The position numbers and the translations under genes were made by a program. Positions 28,817 to 37,857 of a DNA stretch of 64,000 nt are shown piece after piece. The notes under the pieces were generated by a model. That model did not search any database. It was not told where the DNA came from and saw only the letters and a list, made by a program, of their open reading frames with translations. Each line of letters starts with the position of its first letter. Positions within the stretch are counted from its first letter, which is position 1. Origin of the DNA: Candidatus Kapaibacterium sp. (lineage in GTDB: Bacteria; Bacteroidota; Ignavibacteria; Kapaibacteriales; NICIL-2); assembly GCA_026003495.1 (NCBI GenBank), contig BPHK01000001.1, forward strand, positions 2,129,229 through 2,193,228. Reading direction: 5' to 3'.

Positions 28817-30655
28817 ATGGACCGGAACACACTCATCGGCATGGTGCTGATTTCGATTATCATCGGCGTGTGGATGCTCTACACCGCCATCGAGCAGCGC
28901 CCACCAGCAGAGCATCCGCAGCCTACTGCTGAACAATCCAAATCAAACGCCACCGTACCGACAGACTCGGCACGTCCGGCACAACTAGGTACTGGGATTT
29001 CGCCAGCGCAACCTGCGGTGCCAGAGCAACGCATCCGCGTTGTGACAGAGAACTACCGCGCGACGATCAGCTCGCTGGGGATGACGATCTCCCGCTGGGA
29101 ATTGCGGCACTACAAGGCGTGGTACGGCGCGCCAGTGCAACTTGTCTATCCCGGCGCGCGCGAGCTTGGGATGACGTTCACAACCCCTAGTGGCGAAAAG
29201 CTTACGCCACGCCAGCAGCAATTCGAGTTACTCAACGCCCCTGCCAGCGGAACAATCGAGCTTCGGGGCGATTCCAGCTATACGCTCCGCGGTCGTCTCC
29301 GCATCGGCGGAGCAACGATTGAACGGACGATAACCTTCCACAGCAAGACCTACCTGCTCGATACCCGCATTACCGTCGAGGGTGCAGATTCTCTGCTCCC
29401 CCTGACACGCCGATGGTATGACGTTGGCTGGAACTCCGGTCTCAAGTACCAAGAAGCAAGCAGCGTCGAGGAATCCAACCACTCGACTGCATTCGCAAGC
29501 TTGAATGGATCGCTCGACGAACTGGATGTCAGCGACTACAACAAACCCGCCTCCGTTCACCAATCAGGGACGGTCGAGTACATCGGGACAAAGACCAAGT
29601 ACTTCATGGTTGCCATCCTCAATGGGCGCCCCGATCGGCAGGGCGAGTACTTTCTCGAGGGGGTCATGTACGGGGCACCGAACAACGGTCACATCAAGGT
29701 GTATTCGGCAACGTACCGTGTACCCTACCGCGGGGGTCGGCAGAGTGATTCTTTTGCTGTGTACCTGGGTCCGCTCGATTACGACATCGTCAAACAGTAC
29801 GGCTTGCAAGCGACCGTCAACTTCGGGTGGCGCTGGATTGTCCGCCCGATTGGGGAATACTTCATGCTCCCAATTTTCAAAGCAATCCATGCGCTCATCC
29901 CGAACTATGGGATTGCGATCATCGTGTTTTCGGTGCTAATGAAAATCTTGCTGCTACCGCTGTCGCGAGGGCAGATGCAGGCAGCACTGAAGATGAAAGC
30001 ACTCCAACCCGAAATCGCAAAGCTGCGCAAGAAATACGCCGATGACCCCATGGCGCTCCAACGCGCACAGATGCAGCTGTTCACCGAGTACGGCGTCAAT
30101 CCAATGGGCGGGTGCTTGCCGCTGCTGCTCCAGCTGCCGATTCTCTATGCACTCTACGCCGTGCTGGCAACGAACATCGCCATGCGGCAGGCAGTGTTCA
30201 TTCCTGGGTGGATTGACGATCTCTCTGTCCCAGACCACGTCATTCACCTGCCAGTGAGCATCTTCGGAATCGAAGCGCTTTCCGGAATGGCACTCATCAT
30301 GGGCGCAACGCTCTTCATTCAGCAGAAAATGACCATCACCGACCCGAACCAGAAAGCTCTGGTGTACGTGATGCCGATCATGCTGACGTTGATGTTCTCC
30401 TACTTGCCGTCTGGCTTGAACCTCTACTACCTGGTGTTCAACGTGCTAGGGATTCTCCAGCAGGTGTGGATGACCAAGTTCTCGAAGAAGACGCTCACAC
30501 TGGCCGATCTCAAGCGCATGCCGAAGAAAGAAGGGTGGTTGCAAAAACGGCTCCGCATCGCCCAAGAGCTTGCCGAATCGCAAGGGCGGACGCTTCCGAT
30601 GAATCTTCCCACCACGCCGAAGTCGCCACCGAAGCGACCGAAGAAGCGCCGCTAA
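28817..30655 (+). CDS. yidC: Membrane protein insertase YidC
   Basis: YidC inserts and folds inner-membrane proteins. The 612-residue product has an N-terminal membrane anchor (IGMVLISIIIGVWMLYTAIE), a large periplasmic beta domain (about 60-370), then the conserved core with five helices: NYGIAIIVFSVLMKILLLPL, the cytoplasmic hairpin MQAALKMKALQPEIAKLRKK, NPMGGCLPLLLQLPILYALY, and a last helix with YLPSGLNLYYLVFNVLGILQ. A basic tail (PTTPKSPPKRPKKRR) ends the chain. It follows yidD. Confidence 0.96.
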   Translation: MDRNTLIGMVLISIIIGVWMLYTAIEQRPPAEHPQPTAEQSKSNATVPTDSARPAQLGTGISPAQPAVPEQRIRVVTENYRATISSLGMTISRWELRHYKAWYGAPVQLVYPGARELGMTFTTPSGEKLTPRQQQFELLNAPASGTIELRGDSSYTLRGRLRIGGATIERTITFHSKTYLLDTRITVEGADSLLPLTRRWYDVGWNSGLKYQEASSVEESNHSTAFASLNGSLDELDVSDYNKPASVHQSGTVEYIGTKTKYFMVAILNGRPDRQGEYFLEGVMYGAPNNGHIKVYSATYRVPYRGGRQSDSFAVYLGPLDYDIVKQYGLQATVNFGWRWIVRPIGEYFMLPIFKAIHALIPNYGIAIIVFSVLMKILLLPLSRGQMQAALKMKALQPEIAKLRKKYADDPMALQRAQMQLFTEYGVNPMGGCLPLLLQLPILYALYAVLATNIAMRQAVFIPGWIDDLSVPDHVIHLPVSIFGIEALSGMALIMGATLFIQQKMTITDPNQKALVYVMPIMLTLMFSYLPSGLNLYYLVFNVLGILQQVWMTKFSKKTLTLADLKRMPKKEGWLQKRLRIAQELAESQGRTLPMNLPTTPKSPPKRPKKRR

Positions 30656-30880
30656 ACCTCGCGTGCAGTACGCTGGGACATCTGGGTAACATTCTGGCAA
30701 CGCGCTGCGAGCTGCTACATCTTGCAGCGACTACTACAATCAGGTTTATCGGTTGCATTCCCTGCTAGTCCGGGAGAACGCACTCCATGCCGAACAAGAA
30801 GCTTCTTACCAGCAAAACATTGGGGTGCGATGTGGTTATTTGCACTCGGTATGTTCCACAATCTGCTCGGAGCTACTCCA

Positions 30881-31162
30881 ATGGTACGGTGGGTGGTTGG
30901 ACTCTGCATTGCACTGGCGAGTGTTTTTGGGAAGGCGCACGCCGATTGTGCCGATGTGAGCAACGTCACAGGCTGGAGCTACGTTGATAGCCACACGATC
31001 ATTCTCTACCAGTACTCTAAGCCGATAGCGCTCTTGAAAGTGCCGTGGTGCTACATCTATTCCACTTCGCGGATCCGCCTTCTGAAGACGTACATGTGTT
31101 CATGGGACAAAATCCTCGTGGACGGCACGGTGTGCGATGTAACCGAAATCAAAAACCTGTAG
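30881..31162 (+). CDS. Small secreted protein, function unknown
   Basis: The 93-residue product begins MVRWVVGLCIALASVFGKAHA, a signal peptide with an AxA-type cleavage site. The mature part of about 72 residues has four cysteines (DCADVSN, VPWCYIY, TYMCSWD, GTVCDV) and a basic stretch, suggesting a disulfide-bonded envelope protein. The frame opens further upstream (30722), and ATG 30830 is an alternative start. I recognise no family. The 225 bases before it hold no other gene. Confidence 0.55.
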   Translation: MVRWVVGLCIALASVFGKAHADCADVSNVTGWSYVDSHTIILYQYSKPIALLKVPWCYIYSTSRIRLLKTYMCSWDKILVDGTVCDVTEIKNL

Positions 31163-31174
31163 CACCTGGCGTAC

Positions 31175-31223
31175 TCCCTTCGCTCCCCCTGTGGCAGGGA
31201 GGGTCTGCGTAGGAGCAAAGGGA
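31175..31223. terminator. Long inverted repeat between convergent genes
   Basis: TCCCTT and GCTCC (31175-31186) pair with GGAGC and AAGGGA (31212-31223). A second inner hairpin (CCCTG with CAGGG) lies between. It sits 13 bases after one gene and 29 before the end of the convergent TonB receptor, so it may end both transcripts. There is no clear T-tract. Confidence 0.4.
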
Positions 31224-31251
31224 TCGCATCCGCCGGTCGCGCCGTGCGCCA

Positions 31252-33654
31252 CTACAGTTCGACTTCGACTGCCGTCAGCCAGAGCCGCTCGGCTGCAGGG
31301 AAGAATTCCGCGCCGTTCCCGCTCCAGGCAAAGAGGCTGTTGAACATGTTGTTGACCTGCAGCCGCAGGCGCAGTGCACGCAGTCCCACAACATCGCGCA
31401 GCGTGTAGGCCAGCGATGCATTGGCAACAAAGTATGGCTCGACACGGTTATCCCGATACCGAACCACTCCCGGCACTTGCTGGAGGTAGTCGCCCAGCCG
31501 CGGACCGAAGTTGTCGTTGTAATGCACACCAACGTATCGTCCGCTCCAGCGGAGCTCGAAGTTCCTCCATTGCGCCTGCACCGCAAGGTTAGCGAGAAAC
31601 TCCGGAAATCCAGCAACGGGGTTACCCGATAGATCGAGCGCTGCTCCACTTGCGGTCTGGAACATGTACTCCACAAAACGGTTGCGGCTGATGGTTGCGT
31701 TCCCACTGACGCGCAGCAGGCCGTCGTCCCACCGCAACGCTGCCCAACTTACAGAGAGCTCGACGCCGAGATGGCGCGCCCGCGGGGCATTCCCCTCGAT
31801 GGGAGCACCAAAGATATCGCGTTGCCCATTGCGCACAAGCTCATCGAAAAATTCCATCCAGTAGAGTGTCACCGCAGCGGTCACATGCTCAGAGCGCAAG
31901 TTCCATCCGGCTTCGATGTCGAGCAAACGTTCAGGCTTGACCAACGGTTGGGAAAAGTCGTACCGAACGACACCACCTGCTGTATCGGTGCGAAATAGTG
32001 GCGTATACCCTACATACGATTCCGACGCGCGGTACAAGCTATTCCTCCGAGGTTCGCGCGATGTAAGCGCAAGTGTTGCATAAGCGCTTTGCTCGCTCGA
32101 AAGCGTCCATTGGACACCAATCCGTGGGTTGAAGAACGTGTACCACAGGTCGAAAATCATCCCGCTCCCGCGAATTGTATCGCCGGCGGTTGTCAAGTAG
32201 CTAGTGTAGATGGTCCCTGCTTTTTCGTTCCGCAGTCCGTACCGCGTGCGGACAAGCTGCGCCTCGAGATTGATCAGCAGCTTCTCGGAGGCAGTGTACT
32301 GCTCCCGTGCGAAGACCGAGTAGATGTCGCGGACGCCTTCGTACGAGTAGAACTTGTAGTCGGGATCGAAATCAGGTGGCAGATTTTCCGCGTAGCGAAT
32401 TTTCCCCCAGTGTTCGGAGCGATGCCAGCGCATCTCCGCACCGAGGAGAAGCTCGCCGCCCTCGTGCTGCCAGACCAGACGCGGAATCCAGCCCCCGTGC
32501 CGATTGCCAACGAACGCACGGATAATCGCATTGGTCGGGTTCGGGGCCGAGTCGCGAGGGGCAAACGGCCGCACAAGCCGAAGCGTTGATGCATCTGCCC
32601 ATGAGCCGTCGAAATCGAAAAATCCATCGCCTGTGTAGTAGAACAGCGAGCTTTTGAGCGTCAAGCTTTCGCTGAGCCGAACGTCGCTGAGCAGCTCGTA
32701 GTGCGGTTGTGAGAAGTTTTCCAACTCCTGCTGCCGACGCAGTACGGCGTAGGAAAGCGAATCTCCCGACCGTGTGTATGACCAATCGCTGTAGTTGCGC
32801 CTGCGGAGTTCAGGGTCGCCGATGTAACTCTTCGGCAGCCCAGTATAGCTCAAGCCATCGGCCAGCGGTGCACCGAAAATGTTGATCTGGTGCGAAGCGT
32901 TGTCATCGTAGCGGACAACGCTGACAAAGTAGCTCGGTAAATCGCTCCAGGTCAAGTCGCGGTAGCCGCGCGATCGAATTCGTGAAAGCCGCCCGTAGAC
33001 ACCGTAACGTTCACCGATAAGGCCGCTGGAAAATTCCAGGCTAAAGCGTTCCACATCGTTGGCGGGAGCGGTGGCATCCGGTGGGATTGGACTGCGTCCG
33101 CCAGCGCGATATTCCTGCGTTCCTACCAGCACACTCGATCGAATGAAGCGCTCGCGCGCGGGATTGACCGTCAACAAATTGATCGAGCCGCCAATTGCCG
33201 GCGAACCATAGTTGGCCAGCCCTGCGCCACGTTGCACCTGAATGCCATCGAGACTCGATGCCAAATCGGGCATGTCAATCCAGTACACGTTGTGGTCTTC
33301 GGGGTCGTTCTGCGGAATCCCGTTGACAAGGACTGCGATACGCCGCTGGTCGAAGCCGCGCACGTTCAGGTACGAATACCCGATGGCATTCCCACTTTCG
33401 CTGTAGAACATCGTCGAGGGCAGCTCTGCCAACAGAGTCGGCAGATCGAACGTGGTGTGTTGCTGCACAATTTCCGCACGCGTCAATTCACTCCAGGTCA
33501 CTGGCGAGCGACCTTCGATCGCACGCGTCGTCGTCACCGTCACAGCAGGAGCTTGGTACGCACGGCGGAGTGTGTCGGAAGAAGTGCGCTGCTGGGGGTA
33601 GAGCGTCACTACAAGCGTAGAAGCAGCGAGAGCAAGGATCATCGAGCGGGACAT
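31252..33654 (-). CDS. TonB-dependent receptor, probable thiamin uptake (TPP-riboswitch controlled)
   Basis: The 800-residue product has a signal peptide (MSRSMILALAASTLVVTLY), a short TonB-box region, a plug domain (about 50-160; YSYLNVRGFDQRRIAVLVNG, IQVQRGAGLANYGSPAIGGS) and a large barrel that ends with LWLTAVEVEL. It lacks the CarboxypepD_reg extension of the other receptor. A TPP riboswitch and a promoter stand directly upstream. Thiamin-regulated outer-membrane receptors are known in Bacteroidota, so uptake of thiamin or a precursor is likely; the riboswitch shows regulation, and the ligand is inferred. No inner-membrane thiamin transporter lies nearby. Confidence 0.88.
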   Translation of the reverse strand: MSRSMILALAASTLVVTLYPQQRTSSDTLRRAYQAPAVTVTTTRAIEGRSPVTWSELTRAEIVQQHTTFDLPTLLAELPSTMFYSESGNAIGYSYLNVRGFDQRRIAVLVNGIPQNDPEDHNVYWIDMPDLASSLDGIQVQRGAGLANYGSPAIGGSINLLTVNPARERFIRSSVLVGTQEYRAGGRSPIPPDATAPANDVERFSLEFSSGLIGERYGVYGRLSRIRSRGYRDLTWSDLPSYFVSVVRYDDNASHQINIFGAPLADGLSYTGLPKSYIGDPELRRRNYSDWSYTRSGDSLSYAVLRRQQELENFSQPHYELLSDVRLSESLTLKSSLFYYTGDGFFDFDGSWADASTLRLVRPFAPRDSAPNPTNAIIRAFVGNRHGGWIPRLVWQHEGGELLLGAEMRWHRSEHWGKIRYAENLPPDFDPDYKFYSYEGVRDIYSVFAREQYTASEKLLINLEAQLVRTRYGLRNEKAGTIYTSYLTTAGDTIRGSGMIFDLWYTFFNPRIGVQWTLSSEQSAYATLALTSREPRRNSLYRASESYVGYTPLFRTDTAGGVVRYDFSQPLVKPERLLDIEAGWNLRSEHVTAAVTLYWMEFFDELVRNGQRDIFGAPIEGNAPRARHLGVELSVSWAALRWDDGLLRVSGNATISRNRFVEYMFQTASGAALDLSGNPVAGFPEFLANLAVQAQWRNFELRWSGRYVGVHYNDNFGPRLGDYLQQVPGVVRYRDNRVEPYFVANASLAYTLRDVVGLRALRLRLQVNNMFNSLFAWSGNGAEFFPAAERLWLTAVEVEL

Positions 33655-33736
33655 AGAGCATCACGAAGCAGTTGTGGAACAAATCGCGATGCTCCGCCTC
33701 GAGGTGGGATAGAACATGCAGCGCGTGCTGCGGTCT

Positions 33737-33822
33737 CCGTTTCCCTTCGCCGGCATTACCCGGATCAGGTACTGAGAGTGTGTTCTCAGCCGCGCACTGA
33801 TCGTGCGCAGCACCTCTAACGG
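33737..33822 (-). ncRNA. TPP riboswitch (THI element)
   Basis: On the minus strand the P1 arms CCGTT (33822-33818) and AACGG (33741-33737) enclose the conserved core: GAGGTGC, then CGGCTGAGAACACACTCTC, then ACCTGATCCGGGTAATGCCG and GCGAAGGGAAA. CTGAGA and CTGATC...GGGTAATGCC...GCGAAGGGA are the thiamin-pyrophosphate recognition segments. It precedes the TonB receptor start by 82 bases, so high TPP should repress that gene. Confidence 0.95.
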
Positions 33823-33829
33823 AGCGCCG

Positions 33830-33837
33830 CAAATATA
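33830..33837 (-). promoter_or_regulatory. Promoter -7 element for the riboswitch and TonB receptor
   Basis: TATATTTG on the minus strand matches TAnnTTTG. It ends 7 bases before the 5' arm of the riboswitch P1 stem, so the transcript would begin almost exactly at the riboswitch. No clear -33 element. Confidence 0.55.
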
Positions 33838-33857
33838 CATCGCTGGCGCATGGCTCG

Positions 33858-33865
33858 TAGTTTTG
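33858..33865 (+). promoter_or_regulatory. Putative promoter -7 element for the subtilase gene
   Basis: TAGTTTTG fits TAnnTTTG, 36 bases before ATG 33902, within GTAGTTTTGCTGGG. It is back to back with the riboswitch promoter on the other strand. Confidence 0.5.
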
Positions 33866-33901
33866 CTGGGTATTCACCACTGCCTTGCACTTCTGCCTAC
33901 T

Positions 33902-36900
33902 ATGAACCTCCGGCTTGTGATTCTGGCATCCTGTGTGTTCGCCGCGTTGGCGATTGCAACCCCAACCCAGTGGGACTGGCGCATTCGCGGCTCAATTTCT
34001 GTTCGGATGGATGCAATCACCACTGCTGCATTCGAACGCCCTGCGGTGACAATCCGCATCGAGCGGGTCTCGCCAGAGTGGTATGAGCCAGGGAAAATCG
34101 CCGTTGCCCTCCGCAGCCGAACTGCGCCGACGACGCTCGGCAGTCTCCCTGCAAGCGTGCAGAGCATCCTTTCGCACTTCGGCGTCCGCACTGCAGCGCC
34201 GTACCTTCCACCGACGGATGTGCCTATCGTCCAAGCGCGCAGCGTGGGTCTGGAACGGGTGGTCATCGTGTGGTTCGATCCGGGCTTCGATCCCTTCGAT
34301 GTTGCAGCTGCACTGATGGAAAGCCCTGACGTCGAGTACGCAACGCCGCTCTACATCCGGCGCGGGTTTCTCCAACCAAATGATCCACAACTTGGGCAGC
34401 AGTACGCGATCAATCGCATGCAACTTCCCGCTGCGTGGGACATCACAACCGGCTCGACGTCGGTCACCATTGCGATCATCGACTCCGGGACTGACTACGA
34501 GCACGAAGATCTGGCGGGCAATCTCTGGACGAACCCCGGCGAAACAGGCACCGACGCCCAGGGCCGCGATAAACGCACAAATGGCGTTGATGACGACGGC
34601 AACGGGAAAATTGACGATTGGCGCGGATGGGACTTCATCGGAAATGTCACGCGAGCCGAGTACCTCGCTGGCACCGTCCGAGAAGACAACGACCCTAAAA
34701 TCCGCGCTACGACAATCCCTGCGGAAATGCAGCACGGCACCAACACTGCGGGGGCGGCTGCTGCTGTGACCAACAACGGGCGGGGTATTGCATCGCCAGC
34801 GTTCCAATGCCGCTACATTCCCATCAAGTGTGGCTCGGACGATGCTTCGCTGGCAGGCTCGGTCCTCCGTGGCTACGATGCAATCCTCTACGCGGCACGG
34901 CTCGGCGCAACGATCATCAATTGTTCGTGGGGTGGACCGGGCGGCTCGCCACTCGAACAGCAAATCATTGACCAAGCGTGCGCGCTGGGATCCTTCCTCG
35001 TCGTGGCCTCGGGGAACGACGGCATCAACCTCGACCGGCAGCCGTACTATCCTGCGTCGTATCACGGAGTGTTCACCATTGGCGCCAGCACAGCAAGCGA
35101 TGCGCCAGCGAGTTTTTCAAACTACGGCTCCATCGTTGCCGCTTACGCACCTGGTGCTGGCATTCGGACAACGATGGTCAACAACGCATACACCACCGTG
35201 GATGGTACCTCATTTGCAGCGCCACTGGCAAGCGGTGTTGCAGCACTGCTGCGAAGCCTGCACCCAGAGTGGTCGCTCGATCAAGTTGCCGCGCAGCTCC
35301 GCTACTCGTGCGATCCGCTCAGCGGAGTGAGCCAGAACAATCGCCCGCTCTACTACGGACGGATCAACGCCTACCGTGCGCTCGCAGCAAACCGCAGCTT
35401 CACAAGCGGTATGCGATTCCCAGGTGTGCAACTTGTTGGCCTCAGCGTTGACGGCGCCGCTGCGATTACCTCGACCGAATCTCAGACGCTCAACCTACGG
35501 CTCCGGAATCTGCTTGCTCCTGCCAGCACTGTTCGGCTTACCATCACGGTTTCGAGCAATGCCATGCTCGGACAGACCACACTCACAACAAGCTCTCTCG
35601 GCACGCTCGAAGAACGAACCCTCTCGACAACACTTCGCCTTACGACACCGGTGTACTTCTACGACGGGAGCGTGCAGCTCCGTATCACAATCACTGCCGA
35701 CAGCATCACCGACTACGCATCGGTGGAACTCCCCATCGAGCTGCCGATGCAGAATACCTACACGCGGCTGGCGACGAATCTGCCGTATACGTTCATCGCC
35801 ATCGCGACGCGCGGACTGTCGGGTGTTTGGGCGGTCGGTCGTTCCCCACTCGGTCGGGCAGTGGTGTACCGTTCGACAGGAAATGTGATTGACACCACCT
35901 CCTTGAGCGGCACGCTCACGACACTTGGCATAGCGTCGAACACCGTCGTCTGCATCGGCACCAGTGCGGGGCAAATTCACCGCACAACCGACGGAGGATC
36001 TTCATGGCGAGCAACTTCCGTTAGCGCGATCACACCGAGCGTCCAAGGCATCATCTTCTTCGATGCAAGCCGTGGTGTATGCATCGGGCTTCCCTCGAGC
36101 GGCTCCTGGAGGCTCGGCCGCACAAGCGATGGCGGCGCCACCTGGCAAGCTGCAGAGCAACTGCCCACACCAAGAAGTGGCGAACGCACCATGCATGCAG
36201 CGATCACGAGCTTGGGCGATACGCTCTGGATCGGCACAAGTGCTGGCCGCATTCTCCGCAGTAGCGACCGCGGTGCAACGTGGACCGCATCGGACGTTGC
36301 TAGCGGAATGAGCATCGTCTCGGTCACGTTCTCCAGCAGCACGCTCGGCTACTGCCTCCTGCAGCCAAGCAGCGGGCAGCAAACCATGAGCATCTATCGC
36401 ACCACTGACGGCGGAATAACCTGGACGCCTGTCGGGTCACCAATGAACAATCCACTGCCCGTGGCGCTCTATGCACCGTTCCGTTCACGATATCTCTTTG
36501 CCATGTGCAGCGGCAGCCAGGTCCTACGCTCGACCGATAGTGCTGCAACGTGGGAACCAGTACTCACCGGTAATGGCGGATGCGCAACTGCCTTCGTTGG
36601 GACCACTGCTGGGCAAAATGCGACGCTCTACCTTGCAGGGCAGACGATTGCCTCGCTCCGCGTCTCGATCGCACAAGGGGGGCCGATTCTCCGCACCACG
36701 CCCAGTGATACTCTCGACTTCGGCACCGTTCGGCTCGATTCGAGTGCCACCAGAATCCTCACCATCTCCAACACTGGGCAAAGCGTCCTCTCCATCACTG
36801 GTGCAACCGTTGATGCGCTCACCGCAAGCCCTGACGAATTCCAGCTCGTAACCGCACTTCCACTCTCGATCGGTGCTAGTAGCTCCCAAACGCTCACCAT

Positions 36901-37273
36901 TCGCTTTCAGCCACGCAGTGCCGGAGAGCGGCGTTCACTGCTACGCCTGCAAACGAACGCGACTCCTGCCGAGCATGCGATCATCCTCCGCGGCATTGCG
37001 ACGATGCCGAGCACCGTCCCTACCAGCGATCATACTCCTGCCTGTGCTCCGATCCAGCGCGGCCAGGAGCTGGCGGTAGAATGCCCCTGCACCGATGCTG
37101 GCGAGTTCACGCTCGAACTCTGGTCGCTGTCGGGCACGCAACTGCTGTCGCACACGTCAGCCAGCGGCCCCCTGCTGATCCAGCAGAGCACTCTCCCGAG
37201 CGGCGTCTATGCGTATCGGCTCCGCTGCCAGGATGAGACGTACTTTTGTGGCACGATCCTCCTTGTCCATTAG
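33902..37273 (+). CDS. Secreted S8 (subtilisin-like) serine peptidase with BNR repeats and T9SS-like C-terminus
   Basis: The 1123-residue product has a signal peptide (MNLRLVILASCVFAALAIA), a propeptide (about 20-170), and an S8 catalytic domain (about 180-480). The triad is D in AIIDSGTDYEHED, H in QHGTNTAGAAAAV and S in DGTSFAAPLASGVAALL. Next come a beta domain, Asp-box repeats (HRTTDGGSSWRA, RTSDGGATWQA, RSSDRGATWTA), a choice-of-anchor-D/ASH-like domain (LDFGTVRLDSSATRILTISN) and a short C-terminal domain (GEFTLELWSLSGTQLL, LPSGVYAYRL) like a T9SS sorting domain. An open frame reaching back to 33803 would cover the riboswitch, so ATG 33902 is used. Confidence 0.92.
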   Translation: MNLRLVILASCVFAALAIATPTQWDWRIRGSISVRMDAITTAAFERPAVTIRIERVSPEWYEPGKIAVALRSRTAPTTLGSLPASVQSILSHFGVRTAAPYLPPTDVPIVQARSVGLERVVIVWFDPGFDPFDVAAALMESPDVEYATPLYIRRGFLQPNDPQLGQQYAINRMQLPAAWDITTGSTSVTIAIIDSGTDYEHEDLAGNLWTNPGETGTDAQGRDKRTNGVDDDGNGKIDDWRGWDFIGNVTRAEYLAGTVREDNDPKIRATTIPAEMQHGTNTAGAAAAVTNNGRGIASPAFQCRYIPIKCGSDDASLAGSVLRGYDAILYAARLGATIINCSWGGPGGSPLEQQIIDQACALGSFLVVASGNDGINLDRQPYYPASYHGVFTIGASTASDAPASFSNYGSIVAAYAPGAGIRTTMVNNAYTTVDGTSFAAPLASGVAALLRSLHPEWSLDQVAAQLRYSCDPLSGVSQNNRPLYYGRINAYRALAANRSFTSGMRFPGVQLVGLSVDGAAAITSTESQTLNLRLRNLLAPASTVRLTITVSSNAMLGQTTLTTSSLGTLEERTLSTTLRLTTPVYFYDGSVQLRITITADSITDYASVELPIELPMQNTYTRLATNLPYTFIAIATRGLSGVWAVGRSPLGRAVVYRSTGNVIDTTSLSGTLTTLGIASNTVVCIGTSAGQIHRTTDGGSSWRATSVSAITPSVQGIIFFDASRGVCIGLPSSGSWRLGRTSDGGATWQAAEQLPTPRSGERTMHAAITSLGDTLWIGTSAGRILRSSDRGATWTASDVASGMSIVSVTFSSSTLGYCLLQPSSGQQTMSIYRTTDGGITWTPVGSPMNNPLPVALYAPFRSRYLFAMCSGSQVLRSTDSAATWEPVLTGNGGCATAFVGTTAGQNATLYLAGQTIASLRVSIAQGGPILRTTPSDTLDFGTVRLDSSATRILTISNTGQSVLSITGATVDALTASPDEFQLVTALPLSIGASSSQTLTIRFQPRSAGERRSLLRLQTNATPAEHAIILRGIATMPSTVPTSDHTPACAPIQRGQELAVECPCTDAGEFTLELWSLSGTQLLSHTSASGPLLIQQSTLPSGVYAYRLRCQDETYFCGTILLVH

Positions 37274-37288
37274 CACCCGCGAAACCCA

Positions 37289-37771
37289 ATGGCAACCTTC
37301 GGCATCGAAAGTAACGGCCGGCTGGAAAATACCGCGGTCTATTACAACGGCGAGCAACTGGCAGGCTTACGGCAGGTGCTCTTGAACCTTGCAGAAGATG
37401 GTACGTTCGATGCGCTCATCAGCTACCGCGGCGATGATGGGCAGCTCTACACTCGCAACCCATTTACCGACTACCTCGATCGCATCCGCACAATGCCGCC
37501 ATCGTTTACCGAAGAGGAAGCTCGCTCGATGCGGCTGCTTGTCATCGAGAGCGATGGCGACATCGAACACACACTCGTCTATCTTGACGACCAGCCACTC
37601 GATGGAATCGTGCAGCTCTTTGTCAACATAAGCGTTCCTGAGAGCACTGAGCAACCGAAAAAGCTCTTCTTCCGTCGCCAGCAACCGAGCGTGCTCGATC
37701 GCGCTGAATTCAAAGCGGAAATTACCTTCCGCGAAGCCGATGGTAGATTGACAACCGAGCCGATTTTCTAA
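37289..37771 (+). CDS. Hypothetical protein with two internal repeats
   Basis: The 160-residue soluble product contains an internal duplication: GIESNGRLENTAVYYNGEQL at 5-24 corresponds to VIESDGDIEHTLVYLDDQPL at 85-104, each followed by a hydrophobic strand (RQVLLNL and VQLFVNI). Each unit looks like a small beta sandwich. No signal peptide and no motif of a known family. It starts 15 bases after the subtilase stop, so it may be co-transcribed with it. Confidence 0.65.
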   Translation: MATFGIESNGRLENTAVYYNGEQLAGLRQVLLNLAEDGTFDALISYRGDDGQLYTRNPFTDYLDRIRTMPPSFTEEEARSMRLLVIESDGDIEHTLVYLDDQPLDGIVQLFVNISVPESTEQPKKLFFRRQQPSVLDRAEFKAEITFREADGRLTTEPIF

Positions 37772-37857
37772 GCCGGATCTCACCTCAGAAACGCAAGAAA
37801 CTCCAGCGTTAGACGTCGTCTGCCACGAATGTACCCTTTTATTGCAGCCCGTTGCTG

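Noticed and set aside
33803..33901. Extended N-terminus of the subtilase starting at 33803
   Set aside because: It would translate through the divergent promoters and the 5' end of the TPP riboswitch. The signal peptide begins at ATG 33902.
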